From Baekduia alba (GTDB lineage Bacteria; Actinomycetota; Thermoleophilia; Solirubrobacterales; Solirubrobacteraceae), in the NCBI RefSeq assembly GCF_028416635.1, contig NZ_CP114013.1, positions 1 through 64,000 of the forward strand: a DNA stretch of 64,000 nt. Reading direction: 5' to 3'. Positions 1-10,782 of this stretch are shown here, in pieces. The position numbers and the translations under genes are program-made. Every line of letters starts with the position of its first letter. The first letter of the stretch is position 1. The notes beneath the pieces are model-generated. The model worked only from the letters and a program-made list of their open reading frames with translations, did no database searches and had not been told where the DNA came from.

Positions 1-1407
1 GTGACGCCGGACCCTGCCCCCATCTGGACCCGCCTGCAGGCGGAGCTTCGACGCAGGGTCCCGGACGCCACGTACGACATCTGGCTCGCCCCGCTGGCCT
101 GGGGCGGGCTGGAGCACGACGACCGCGTCGTGCTGCTCGCGCCCGCCGACGTGCGCGACTGGGTCGGCCAGCGGTTCGCCGCGGTGATCGAGGAGGCAGC
201 GCGCACGCTGCTGGGCGCCGGCGCGACGGTCGAGCTGCGCGACGTGTCCGCCGCGGGCGCGACGCCCTCCCCGTCCGCGGGCGCCCCACCCTCCAAGGCG
301 TTCACGCGCGACGAGCCGGTCGCCGCGCTCTTCGACGACGCGGTCTCGCGGCTGAACCCGAAGTACACGTTCGAGCAGTTCGTCATCGGCGACGCCAACC
401 GCTTCGCCCACGCCGCGGCGCTCGCGGTCGCCGAGCTCCCGGGCCAGGCCTACAACCCGCTCTTCATCGTCGGCCCGCCCGGCGTCGGCAAGACCCACCT
501 GCTGCACTCGATCGGCAACTACGTGCGCGCGTACGGCGGCGGCCTCGCGGTGCGCTACACGACCGTCGAGCGCTTCACGAACGAGTTCCTGGAGGCCCTC
601 AAGGCCCGGGACGTCGACGCCTTCAAGCACCGCTATCGCCGCAACGACGTCCTGCTGATCGACGACGTGCAGTTCCTCGAGTCCAAGGTCAAGACCGAGG
701 AGGAGTTCTTCCACACCTTCAACGCACTGCACGAGACCGGCAGCCAGCTGGTCCTGACGTCGGACCGCCCGCCGCGCGACATGGCGGCGCTCGAGGACCG
801 GCTGCGCCAGCGCTTCGAGTCCGGCCTGCTCGTCGACATCCGCGAGCCCGACCCGGCCACGCGCCTCACGGTGCTGCGCAAGCGCGCGCACCACGACGGC
901 ATCGAGCTCGCCGATCCCGCGGTCCTGGAGCTCATCGCCGCGCGCGTCACCGACAACCTCCGGTCGCTCGAGGCCGCGCTGATCCGCGTCGTCGCCTACG
1001 CGTCGCTGACCGACAAGGCGATCGACGCCGCGCTGGCCGACGAGGTGCTGACCCAGCTCTACGGCCGCCAGCAGGAGCGCGCGATCGCCGCCGGCGGGCC
1101 CGAGACGGTCGACCGCATCCAGGACCTCGTCGCCGAGACCTTCGGGCTCACGCGCGAGGAGCTGCTCTCGCCCTCCCGTGCCGCGCGCGTCGCCTGGCCC
1201 CGCCAGGTGGCGATGTACCTCGCGCGCGAGCACACGCACGAGACGCTGCCCGCGATCGGGCGGCGCTTCGGCGGCCGCGACCACTCCACCGTCCTCCACG
1301 CGTGCAAGCGTGCCGTGGCGCGCCTCGGCACCGACCCGGACGCCTACGACGCCGTGACGCGCATCACCGCCCGTCTGACCGATCCCGGCCGGGGCGACGC
1401 GGTTTGA
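1..1407 (+). CDS. dnaA: Chromosomal replication initiator protein DnaA
   Basis: Initiator ATPase that binds DnaA boxes and opens the origin. The 468-residue product has the usual layout: N-terminal domain I (about 1-85), a short Ala/Pro-rich linker (about 85-110), an AAA+ domain with Walker A GPPGVGKT (158-165) and Walker B LLIDDVQF (about 216-223), and C-terminal DNA-binding domain IV with the signature GRDHSTVLHACKR (about 425-437). The GTG at base 1 is taken as the start because the N-terminus (IWTRLQAELRRRVPDATYDIWL) matches domain I of the family. Anything upstream lies outside the window, so the promoter and any rpmH neighbour cannot be seen. First gene of the dnaA-dnaN-recF set. Confidence 0.97.
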   Translation: MTPDPAPIWTRLQAELRRRVPDATYDIWLAPLAWGGLEHDDRVVLLAPADVRDWVGQRFAAVIEEAARTLLGAGATVELRDVSAAGATPSPSAGAPPSKAFTRDEPVAALFDDAVSRLNPKYTFEQFVIGDANRFAHAAALAVAELPGQAYNPLFIVGPPGVGKTHLLHSIGNYVRAYGGGLAVRYTTVERFTNEFLEALKARDVDAFKHRYRRNDVLLIDDVQFLESKVKTEEEFFHTFNALHETGSQLVLTSDRPPRDMAALEDRLRQRFESGLLVDIREPDPATRLTVLRKRAHHDGIELADPAVLELIAARVTDNLRSLEAALIRVVAYASLTDKAIDAALADEVLTQLYGRQQERAIAAGGPETVDRIQDLVAETFGLTREELLSPSRAARVAWPRQVAMYLAREHTHETLPAIGRRFGGRDHSTVLHACKRAVARLGTDPDAYDAVTRITARLTDPGRGDAV

Positions 1408-1476
1408 CCGGCGCTGTTGACAGACTCCGTCGGCTTCTGTGCGCGAAAACCCCGCAACGTCCGGTCATCTCAGCGG

Positions 1477-1485
1477 CTGTCCACA
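1477..1485 (+). promoter_or_regulatory. DnaA-box-like site in the dnaA-dnaN gap
   Basis: CTGTCCACA differs by one base from the actinobacterial DnaA box TTGTCCACA. It lies in the 126-bp gap between dnaA and dnaN. The gap also contains a perfect TTGACA (1417-1422), but no convincing -10 hexamer at 16-18 bp. Only one box is clear, so this gap alone is not a typical multi-box oriC; the main origin may lie upstream of dnaA, outside the window. Confidence 0.45.
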
Positions 1486-1533
1486 GATCAACAGCCACTA
1501 TGACTCCTGAAACTCTCTCCTAAGGTCTTCATC

Positions 1534-2661
1534 GTGAAGCTTTCCGTCGCGAGCGCCGATCTGCTCGCACAGCTGCAGTCCGTGTCCCGCGTCGCGTCCA
1601 CGCGCTCCGCCGTCCAGGCCCTGTCCGGCGTGCAGCTGGCTGCGACCGCCGATGGCGTCGAGCTGCGCGCGACCGACATGGAGATCGCGCTCCGCGTCCC
1701 GCTCACCGCCGAGGTCCAGCGCGAGGGCACCGTGGTCCTGCCGGCGCGCCTCCTGCTCGACGTCGCGCGGTCGCTGCCCAAGAACGCCGACCGCGTCGAG
1801 CTCGAGCTGCGGCCCGAGCAGCAGGACGTCGAGGTCGTGGCCGGCCACGCGAAGTTCCACCTGCGCACGCTGCGCGCCGAGGACTTCCCGCCGCTGCCCG
1901 GGGTCGGTGGGTCCGATAGCGACGACACCGTCGTCGACGTCCCCGCGCACGCGTTCGTGGACACGATCGAGATGGTGTCCAAGTCGGCGTCGCGGGACGA
2001 GACGCGGCCGATCCTGACGGGCATCCTGGTGTCGGCCTCCGGGTCGGAGCTGCGGATGGTCGCCACGGACTCCTACCGGCTCAGCGTCAAGGAGACCAAG
2101 CTCGAGGTGCCGCTGGACCCGGGCTTCGAGGCCAACGTGCCGGCCCGCGCGCTGGACGAGCTGCGCTCGGTCGTCGGCAACACCGGCGCCGACGTCATCC
2201 GGATCGGCGTGCGCTCCAACCAGGTCGTGTTCGAGGTCGGCGGCGCCGTCCTGTCCTCGCGGCTGATCGACGGCCAGTTCCCGAACTACAACCAGCTGAT
2301 CCCCGACGGCTACGAGCACCAGCTGCGGATCAGCGGCGAGGAGCTCGGGGACGTCGTCAAGCGCATCTCGCTGATGGCGCAGAAGAACGCTCCGCTGCGG
2401 CTGGCCTTCGGCGACGGCGAGCTGACGGTGTCTGCGCAGACGCCGGATGTCGGCGAGGCCTCCGAGCCGCTGCCGGTGCCGTTCGCCGGCGAGCCGTTCG
2501 AGATCGGGTTCAACCCGGAGTTCCTGCGCGACGGCCTGGACAGCGTCGGGTCCGACGACCTCATCCTCAAGCTCATCAGCCCCCTGCGGCCCGGCCTGAT
2601 CGAGGGCGCCGACGAGAGCGGCTTCCTCTACCTGATCATGCCGATCCGCCTCAACGTGTAG
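1534..2661 (+). CDS. dnaN: DNA polymerase III sliding clamp (beta subunit)
   Basis: Ring-shaped processivity clamp that tethers the replicase to DNA. The 375-residue product is the standard length for three tandem clamp folds and ends with the typical LYLIMPIRLNV, the C-terminal strand of the beta clamp. Recognisable family motifs include RATDMEIALRVPL (domain 1), PILTGILV followed by MVATDSYRLSVKE (domain 2) and FNPEFLRDGL (domain 3). The GTG start at 1534 fits the conserved N-terminus KLSVASADLLAQLQSVSRV. It follows dnaA and is 10 bp ahead of recF, so dnaN-recF-dciA are probably co-transcribed. Confidence 0.97.
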   Translation: MKLSVASADLLAQLQSVSRVASTRSAVQALSGVQLAATADGVELRATDMEIALRVPLTAEVQREGTVVLPARLLLDVARSLPKNADRVELELRPEQQDVEVVAGHAKFHLRTLRAEDFPPLPGVGGSDSDDTVVDVPAHAFVDTIEMVSKSASRDETRPILTGILVSASGSELRMVATDSYRLSVKETKLEVPLDPGFEANVPARALDELRSVVGNTGADVIRIGVRSNQVVFEVGGAVLSSRLIDGQFPNYNQLIPDGYEHQLRISGEELGDVVKRISLMAQKNAPLRLAFGDGELTVSAQTPDVGEASEPLPVPFAGEPFEIGFNPEFLRDGLDSVGSDDLILKLISPLRPGLIEGADESGFLYLIMPIRLNV

Positions 2662-2671
2662 GGCTTGGTCC

Positions 2672-3802
2672 GTGCGCGTCGAGCGCCTCCGTCTGCGGGA
2701 CTTCCGCACCTACGCGGCAGCCGACGTCGCGATCGGGCCGGGGCTGACGGTGCTGCACGGCCCCAACGGCGCGGGCAAGACCAACATGTTGGAGGCGTTG
2801 TACTTCGGCTGCACGTCGCGGTCGTGCCGGACGGGCAACGAGCGCGAGATGGTGCGCTTCGACGCGCCGGCGGCGCGGGTCGAGGTCGACACGCGCGACC
2901 GCGACGGTGACGCGCACACGCTGTCGGTGGGCTTCCAGCCCGGTGAGGCCAAGCGCCTGAAGGTCGACGGCGCGCCCGTCGAGCGGCTGACCGACTCGCC
3001 GGCCCGGCCGCTGGTGAGCGTCTTCCTCCCCGATCGGCTGGAGCTCGTGAAGGGCGCTCCGGCGGGCCGCCGCGCGCATCTGGACCAGGTCGTCGCCGCG
3101 CTGTGGCCGGGCCGGGCGGGCAACCGCGCGCAGTACTCGCGGGTGCTGGCGCAGCGCAACGCGCTCCTGGGCCGGGTGCGCGGCGGCCGGGTCGACGAGG
3201 GCGCGCTGGACGCGTGGGACGCCGAGCTCGCGCGCTGGGGCATCGCGCTGCGCGACGATCGCGCCGCGGCCGTCGAGCGCGTGGGCGCGCGGTTCCCGGA
3301 GCTGGCGAGCGAGTTGGGGCTCAACGGCGCGGCGGAGGTCCGGTACCGCCCGCGCTCGCGCGCCGACGACGCTGAGGCCCTCGTGTCCGAGCTGCGCGAG
3401 CGGCGGGCGTCGGATCTGGAGCGCGGCTTCTCTCAGCACGGGCCGCACCGCGACGACCTCGTCCTGGTGCGCGACGGGCGCGAGCTCAAGGCCTATGGGT
3501 CGCAGGGCGAGCAGCGGCTGGCGCTGCTGGCGCTCCTGCTGGCCGAGCGCGCTGAGCTTGCCGACGAGCGCGGTGCTCCCCCGCTCATGCTGCTCGACGA
3601 CGTCATGAGCGAGTTGGACGCCGACCGGCGCGGGCTGCTCGTCGCGCGCCTGGACGACGGCGGCCAGGCCGTGGTCACGACGACGGACCTCGCGCACGTC
3701 CCGGGCGGCGGCGCGCCGGACGTGGCGCGCCTGAAGGTCTCCCCCGGTGGCGCGGTCCTCCAGGAGGCGTCGCCCGAGTCGTCGTCGGAGGCGGCGGCCT
3801 GA
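2672..3802 (+). CDS. recF: DNA replication and repair protein RecF
   Basis: SMC-like ATPase that helps load RecA at gapped DNA during replication repair. The 376-residue product starts with the typical RVERLRLRDFRTY and has Walker A GPNGAGKT (30-37), an ABC-type signature region near SQGEQRLALLALLLAE, and Walker B with D-loop PLMLLDDVMSELD (about 308-320). The GTG at 2672 gives the conserved N-terminus. It lies 10 bp after dnaN, and its stop overlaps the ATG of the next gene (TGATG), which indicates translational coupling with dciA. Confidence 0.96.
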   Translation: MRVERLRLRDFRTYAAADVAIGPGLTVLHGPNGAGKTNMLEALYFGCTSRSCRTGNEREMVRFDAPAARVEVDTRDRDGDAHTLSVGFQPGEAKRLKVDGAPVERLTDSPARPLVSVFLPDRLELVKGAPAGRRAHLDQVVAALWPGRAGNRAQYSRVLAQRNALLGRVRGGRVDEGALDAWDAELARWGIALRDDRAAAVERVGARFPELASELGLNGAAEVRYRPRSRADDAEALVSELRERRASDLERGFSQHGPHRDDLVLVRDGRELKAYGSQGEQRLALLALLLAERAELADERGAPPLMLLDDVMSELDADRRGLLVARLDDGGQAVVTTTDLAHVPGGGAPDVARLKVSPGGAVLQEASPESSSEAAA

Positions 3803-4122
3803 TGGCCCGTCGCGCCCCGCGGCCGCTCGGGAAGTCGATCGCGGCGCTCACGGAGCAGCTCGCGCCGCGGACGACGCTCGCCGACGCGCAGCGCGCGTGG
3901 CCCGCGGCGGCCGGCGCGATGATGGCGAAGTACGCGATGCCGACCGCGGAGCGCGGCGGAACACTGACGATCACCTGCCGGTCGTCGACGTGGGCCCAGG
4001 AGCTCGATCTGATGGCTCCGGAGCTCGTCGCCAAGCTCAACGGGCTGATCGGCGAAGGGCGCATAACCGCGCTCCGGTGCGTTGCCACGCAGTCCCGCTC
4101 CTGGGCGGTCGCGGAGACGTAA
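3802..4122 (+). CDS. dciA: DUF721 / DciA-family helicase-loader-like protein
   Basis: Small 106-residue protein of the DUF721 family. The family includes DciA, the ancestral DnaB helicase loader or operator in bacteria that lack DnaC/DnaI. The sequence shows the family pattern: a basic N-terminus, a helix with AQRAWPAAAG, then a KH-like region ending in LTITCRSSTWAQELDLMAPELVAKLN, where the SSxWAQELxxM motif is diagnostic. It overlaps recF by one base and sits between recF and gyrB, the usual actinobacterial position. The role in helicase loading is inferred from the family. Confidence 0.88.
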   Translation: MARRAPRPLGKSIAALTEQLAPRTTLADAQRAWPAAAGAMMAKYAMPTAERGGTLTITCRSSTWAQELDLMAPELVAKLNGLIGEGRITALRCVATQSRSWAVAET

Positions 4123-4185
4123 CAGTTTTGTGCGTATTTGCAGGCTTTTTGAGGGCCGTCAACCGGCGGGTCTGACGGGTCGCTG

Positions 4186-4202
4186 TGCTATCCTGTGGAT
4201 AA
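4186..4202 (+). promoter_or_regulatory. Putative gyrB promoter (extended -10) overlapped by a perfect DnaA box
   Basis: TGC-TATCCT (4186-4194) is an extended -10 element. A perfect DnaA box in reverse orientation, TGTGGATAA (4194-4202), begins at its last base and would cover the transcription start. No good -35 is visible. The geometry suggests that DnaA could repress or modulate gyrB transcription, or that the box is part of an origin-proximal cluster. The 155-bp gap upstream of gyrB holds no other DnaA box that I can see. Confidence 0.5.
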
Positions 4203-4211
4203 CTACTTTGA

Positions 4212-6713
<2,502 letters not shown>

Positions 6714-6744
6714 TGATCCACGTTGTTGAAGGAGTTGAGGCCTG

Positions 6745-9351
6745 ATGGCCACTGACGTCATCGGCGGCGGCAACATCGAGCCGCGCGCCCTCGAAGACGA
6801 GATGCGGACGGCGTACCTGGACTACGCCATGTCCGTCATCGTCGGGCGCGCGCTGCCCGACGTCCGCGACGGCCTGAAGCCCGTCCACCGCCGCGTGCTG
6901 TTCTCCATGAGCGAGAGCGGCCTCGGCCCGACCCGCCCGTACGTCAAGTGCGCGCGCATCGTCGGCGACGTGATGGGCAAGTACCACCCGCACGGCGACT
7001 CGGCGATCTACGACACGCTCGTCCGGCTGGCGCAGGACTTCTCGATGCGCCACCAGCTCGTCGACGGCCAGGGCAACTTCGGCTCGGTCGACGACGACCC
7101 GGCCGCGGCCATGCGGTACACGGAGGCGCGCCTGACCCGCCTCGCCATGGAGATGCTGCGCGACATCGACATGGACACGGTGGACTTCGTCCCCAACTAC
7201 GACGGCCAGAACCAGGAGCCCGTCGTCCTGCCGTCGCGGTACCCGAACCTGCTCGTCAACGGCGGCACCGGCATCGCGGTCGGCATGGCCACGAACATCC
7301 CGCCGCACAACCTGCGCGAGGTCATCGACGCGACGGTCGCGTTCATCGACAACCCGGCGTTGACGACCGAGGAGCTGCAGCAGCACCTGAAGGGGCCGGA
7401 CTTCCCGACGGGCGGCATCATCATGGGCGCCGCGGGCATCCGCGACGCCTACGAGACCGGCCGCGGCCGCGTGCGCGTGCGCGCCCGCGCCCACATCGAG
7501 GAGATCCACCAGGGCAAGGAGGCGATCATCGTCACCGAGCTGCCCTACGCGGTGAAGAAGGGCGGCGACACCGGCCTCATCACCAAGATCGCCGAGCTCG
7601 TGCGCGAGAAGAAGATCCCCGAGATCTCCGACCTGCGCGACGAGACCGACCGGCGCGGCATGCGCCTGGTGATCGAGCTCAAGCGCGCCGTCAACCCCAA
7701 GGTGGTGCTGAACAAGCTCTACAAGCACACCCCGATGCAGTCGACGTTCGGCGTCAACATGGTGGCCTTGGTCGACGGCGTGCCGCGCACGCTGTCGCTG
7801 ATCGAGGTGCTCCAGGCCTACGTCGCGCACCAGCGCGAGGTCGTCGTCCGCCGCGCGAAGTTCGAGCTGGCGCAGAAGGAGGCGCGCGCGCACGTCCTCG
7901 AGGGCCTGCTCATCGCGCTGGACAACCTCGACGCCGTCATCGAGGTCATCCGCCGGTCGCCCAACCGCGAGGCCGCGCGCGAGGAGCTGGTCGCGCAGTT
8001 CGAGCTGTCGCAGATCCAGGCCTCCGCGATCCTCGACCTGCGCCTGTCGCAGCTGACCGCGCTGGAGAGCGACGCGATCAAGCAGGAGCACGCCGACGTC
8101 ATGGAGCGCATCCGCGAGCTGCGTGACCTCCTCGGCGACGAGGGCAACGTCCTGGCCCTGATCAAGGAGGAGATGCTCGAGATCGCCGATCGGTTCCAGG
8201 ACGAGCGCCGCACGACGATCGCGCCGTCCGAGGACGAGCTCGACATCGAGGACCTGATCGCCGACCAGCAGATGGTGATCACCATCACCAAGTCGGGGTA
8301 CATCAAGCGCGTGCCGCTGGCGACGTACCGCCAGCAGCGGCGCGGCGGCGTGGGCATCAACGCCATGGACCTGAAGGACGGCGACTACATCGAGCACCTC
8401 TTCGTGTCGTCCACGCACGACTTCCTGCTGTTCTTCACCAACCGGGGCAAGGTGTACCGGTCGAAGGTGTACGAGCTGCCGGAGGGTCAGCGGACCGCGA
8501 AGGGCCGCGCGCTCGTCAACATCCTGCCGCTGCGCGAGAACGAGCGGGTGCAGTCGGTCCTGTCGACGCGCGACTTCTCCGAGTCGCCGTTCCTCGTCTT
8601 CGCGACGCGCAAGGGCGTGGTCAAGAAGACCGAGTTCCAGGCCTACAACACGCCGATCAAGGCCGACGGCATCATCGCGATCAAGATCCGCGACGACGAC
8701 GAGCTGCTCGACGTCCGCCGGGTCGACGAGGGCGACGAGGTCATGATGGTGTCCAAGGCGGGCCTCGCGGTCCGCTTCGAGGAGGGCCAGGCGCGCGCGA
8801 TGGGCCGCGACACCGGCGGCGTGCGCGGCATGGACGTCGGCGACGACGGCGAGGTCATCGCCATGGACGTCGCGCGCGACGACATGGAGCTGCTGGTCGT
8901 CACCGAGGCCGGCTACGGCAAGCGGACGAAGATCGACCAGTACCGCAAGACGTCGCGCGGCGCCAAGGGCGTGCTGACGATCAAGCTCACCGAGGCCAAG
9001 GGCGGCCTCGCGGGTGCGCTGGTCGTGCGGCCGCACCAGGAGCTCGTGTTCATCTCGCAGAACGGGCTGATCCAGCGAACGGGCGTCAAGGGCATCTCGC
9101 AGCAGGGCCGCTCGGCCACCGGCGTCCGGGTCATGAACCCGCGCGACGGCGACCAGGTGAGCGCCGTGGCGCTGATCGTGGAGTCCGAGGACGAAGAGGG
9201 CACGCCGACGCTGGACGTCGAAGGCGCCGAGGTCGAGGTGGTGCCCGAGCCGGGCGACGCCGCGGTCGCGGAGATCGCCGAGGAGCTGGCCGAAGGCGAC
9301 GCGGAGGCCGACGAGGACGCGTCCGAGGAGCCCGACGAGTCCGCCTCTTGA
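6745..9351 (+). CDS. gyrA: DNA gyrase subunit A
   Basis: Breakage-reunion subunit of gyrase. The 868-residue product has the catalytic tyrosine Y125 in AMRYTEARL, the quinolone-determining region around [10 protein letters not shown], and a C-terminal beta-pinwheel with the GyrA box QQRRGGVG (about 530-537), the hallmark of gyrase rather than topoisomerase IV. The last 55-60 residues form a Glu/Asp/Ala-rich acidic tail; in E. coli such tails tune supercoiling activity. It follows gyrB by 31 bp with its own RBS (GGAGTTGAGG region). A promoter-like site and a candidate RNA gene lie just downstream. Confidence 0.97.
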   Translation: MATDVIGGGNIEPRALEDEMRTAYLDYAMSVIVGRALPDVRDGLKPVHRRVLFSMSESGLGPTRPYVKCARIVGDVMGKYHPHGDSAIYDTLVRLAQDFSMRHQLVDGQGNFGSVDDDPAAAMRYTEARLTRLAMEMLRDIDMDTVDFVPNYDGQNQEPVVLPSRYPNLLVNGGTGIAVGMATNIPPHNLREVIDATVAFIDNPALTTEELQQHLKGPDFPTGGIIMGAAGIRDAYETGRGRVRVRARAHIEEIHQGKEAIIVTELPYAVKKGGDTGLITKIAELVREKKIPEISDLRDETDRRGMRLVIELKRAVNPKVVLNKLYKHTPMQSTFGVNMVALVDGVPRTLSLIEVLQAYVAHQREVVVRRAKFELAQKEARAHVLEGLLIALDNLDAVIEVIRRSPNREAAREELVAQFELSQIQASAILDLRLSQLTALESDAIKQEHADVMERIRELRDLLGDEGNVLALIKEEMLEIADRFQDERRTTIAPSEDELDIEDLIADQQMVITITKSGYIKRVPLATYRQQRRGGVGINAMDLKDGDYIEHLFVSSTHDFLLFFTNRGKVYRSKVYELPEGQRTAKGRALVNILPLRENERVQSVLSTRDFSESPFLVFATRKGVVKKTEFQAYNTPIKADGIIAIKIRDDDELLDVRRVDEGDEVMMVSKAGLAVRFEEGQARAMGRDTGGVRGMDVGDDGEVIAMDVARDDMELLVVTEAGYGKRTKIDQYRKTSRGAKGVLTIKLTEAKGGLAGALVVRPHQELVFISQNGLIQRTGVKGISQQGRSATGVRVMNPRDGDQVSAVALIVESEDEEGTPTLDVEGAEVEVVPEPGDAAVAEIAEELAEGDAEADEDASEEPDESAS

Positions 9352-9371
9352 CCGCGGGTCCCGGCGACCGG

Positions 9372-9400
9372 TTTTGGTCGTCGGGAGGTGGTGCTACATT
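9372..9400 (+). promoter_or_regulatory. Putative housekeeping promoter of the candidate RNA gene
   Basis: TTTTGG (9372-9377) and TACATT (9395-9400) are separated by exactly 17 bp, the optimal spacing for a housekeeping sigma factor. The -10 matches the TATAAT consensus at 4 of 6 positions. The predicted start is near 9407, at the beginning of the structured region. It lies 20 bp after the gyrA stop. Confidence 0.5.
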
Positions 9401-9406
9401 GGCGCT

Positions 9407-9640
9407 ACCAGAGAAAGGAGGTGGTCCGAATATCTAGTTCTAGTACTTGCGGGACCCTGGAGGTGGCCGGCCGCTAGATCGGTCGGGCTGGAGTAACGAT
9501 CCAGCGAATCCACGCCGGGCCACCCCCGATCTGCGATGCCGGAAGTCGTCCCTCCGGCCGCTCAGACCAGTCGCGGAGCGGGCTAGTCCAGTCCAGTGGT
9601 TGTACGAAGGGCGCCGGGAGCTTTCCCGGCGTCCTTCGTC
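9407..9640 (+). ncRNA. Candidate structured small RNA or leader, unknown family
   Basis: A 234-nt region with ordered stems: GGTGGCC (9462-9468) with GGCCACC (9518-9524) enclosing GCTGGA/TCCAGC (9487-9505); CCGGA/TCCGG (9539-9557); CCGCTC/GAGCGG (9558-9581); and a 16-bp terminal hairpin (9604-9639). Near its 5' end, AGAAAGGAGGTGGTCC matches 15 of 16 bases of the complement of the 16S rRNA 3' tail, yet no ATG or GTG lies at normal RBS distance. A GTG at 9421 gives only 18 codons before TAG. A longer reading frame from TTG 9447 runs straight through the terminal hairpin, so it is probably not coding. I do not recognise the RNA family; a leader-peptide locus is the main alternative. Confidence 0.5.
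9604..9639 (+). terminator. 16-bp hairpin ending the candidate RNA
   Basis: ACGAAGGGCGCCGGGA pairs with TCCCGGCGTCCTTCGT across a GCTT tetraloop, with one G-T wobble and no mismatch. It is followed by CATTTAAG, a weak T tract. High-GC actinobacterial terminators often lack a long U run, so termination is plausible for the RNA or for gyrA read-through. Confidence 0.6.
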
Positions 9641-9669
9641 ATTTAAGGGACGCGTGCTTTGTCGTGGCT

Positions 9670-10073
9670 GGTCGGCGGGGTCCGACACGCTCGTTTCCGT
9701 GCTCCGCTGCGCGCTCAGTGGGTGCGGTGTGGGGCGCTGTCGGCCAGCCGGCTGTGTTCGGTGCCCGGGCCCGGTGGCCCCGAACGCCGCGCTTGAGCCG
9801 CTCCGCACGGACGACGACGTGTCGGACCCCCGCTACGCCCACACGTCTCGCATGGCTCCGCGCCTCCAATGCGTCGCGCCGCCGGGCGCTGCCGGCGTCG
9901 TGGAGGGGTGCTTCGGCGGGTCTCGGTCTCCGCCCGCCCCGTCGCGCTGCGGCGCGCCGTCCCCGCTCCGCTCCGCCGCGCGTCGCGCCCCGGCGAGGGA
10001 GCTGTCGCCGTCTCACCGGCGGCGGTCGGCGTAGCGGAGCCCGGAAACGAGCGTGTCGATACCTCCGCCGACC
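9670..10073. repeat. Inverted-repeat-bounded noncoding element (MITE- or REP-like)
   Basis: The left arm (9670-9712) and right arm (10030-10073) are imperfect inverted repeats. They share a perfect 17-mer, CGACACGCTCGTTTCCG (9683-9699; complement at 10042-10058), the octamer GCTCCGCT, and the outer 9-mer GGTCGGCGG. Part of the same motif recurs inside, on the opposite strand, near 9818-9830. No reading frame in the intervening sequence resembles a protein; the predicted products are Arg/Ala/Pro-rich. The stretch 9641-10098 therefore holds repeat sequence and no gene that I can support. The element may be a miniature transposon or a REP-like dispersed repeat. Confidence 0.5.
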
Positions 10074-10098
10074 AACGACGCCGGTGCCGATGGACCAG

Positions 10099-10674
10099 CT
10101 AGGCCGCTTCAGGCAGCCATTGGCGCCAGGCGGCGGGGATGGTGGGTGTGGCGACGTGGATGAAGACGTGGGCCTGGGGGATCGAGGGGGTTCGCTTGGG
10201 ATGCATGCCGGCCTTGTCGGGGAGGTGGTCGGCTTTGCGGCGGTTGCAGGGAGCGCAGGAGGCGACGATGTTGTCCCAGGTCGAGCCGCCGCCTTTGGAG
10301 CGGGGGATCACGTGGTCGACGGTCAGGTTGCTGCGGGAGCCGCAGTACTGGCAGGTCCAGTTGTCGCGGGCGAAGACCGCACGGCGGGTGATCTTGCGGC
10401 GGTGGGTGTCGCGGGGGACGACGATGTAGGTCATCAGGCGGATGACGACCGGCCGTGACATCGAGGCGCGCTCGGAGCGCAGCTCCCATGTCGCGTGGTC
10501 GACGACCTCGGCCTTCGCCTTCAGCAGGAGGACGACCGCGCGTCTGACGGTGCAGACGTTGATGGGCTCATACGACGCGTTGAGGACGAGCACCCGACCA
10601 CCGTCCCGTCCACGTCGCCGGTGCTCGTCGGGCGACGTGGACCTCGTCATGTGTGGTGGCGTGAGCTGTGACAT
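10099..10674 (-). CDS. HNH endonuclease family protein
   Basis: A 191-residue protein with an N-terminal region starting around VLVLNASYEPINVC (28-41) and a C-terminal HNH domain. Zinc-type cysteine pairs CQYC (C108, C111) and CAPC (C140, C143) flank VDHVIPRSKGGGSTWDN, which supplies the catalytic DH (H121) and N135. This family is common in actinobacteria as a single chromosomal gene; its physiological role (repair or restriction-like nicking) is not established. The first 25 residues are poorly conserved in type, so an internal start at M9 or near residue 28 is possible. It lies downstream of pheA on the same strand, 108 bp away. It is not linked to a phage or an IscB-like protein here. Confidence 0.85.
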   Translation of the reverse strand: MSQLTPPHMTRSTSPDEHRRRGRDGGRVLVLNASYEPINVCTVRRAVVLLLKAKAEVVDHATWELRSERASMSRPVVIRLMTYIVVPRDTHRRKITRRAVFARDNWTCQYCGSRSNLTVDHVIPRSKGGGSTWDNIVASCAPCNRRKADHLPDKAGMHPKRTPSIPQAHVFIHVATPTIPAAWRQWLPEAA

Positions 10675-10782
10675 CGGGGCGGTGCTCCAGGCGGAACCGT
10701 ACCACCCAGGAGAGCGGAAAATGCCTGGTTCGAACCCTTTGGTGACAGAGTGGCAACACCTGCGGCGCGGCGCCGCTCAGGG

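Noticed and set aside
1408..1533. Full replication origin in the dnaA-dnaN gap
   Set aside because: Only one DnaA-like box and no AT-rich unwinding element are visible in 126 bp; not enough to call oriC.
9407..9640. HEARO/omega-RNA paired with the HNH gene
   Set aside because: The HNH gene is on the opposite strand, downstream rather than following the RNA, and lacks the RuvC and PLMP parts of IscB.
9447..10034. Long open frame starting TTG after gyrA, and its antisense partner 9639-10016
   Set aside because: Both run through the 16-bp terminal hairpin or the inverted repeats, have Arg/Pro/Ala-rich translations with no family signature, and lack a start codon at RBS distance.
9352..10098. 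tRNA-Ile/tRNA-Ala genes, often found after gyrA in actinobacteria
   Set aside because: No cloverleaf, anticodon arm, GTTCGA T-loop or CCA-like end was found in the stretch.
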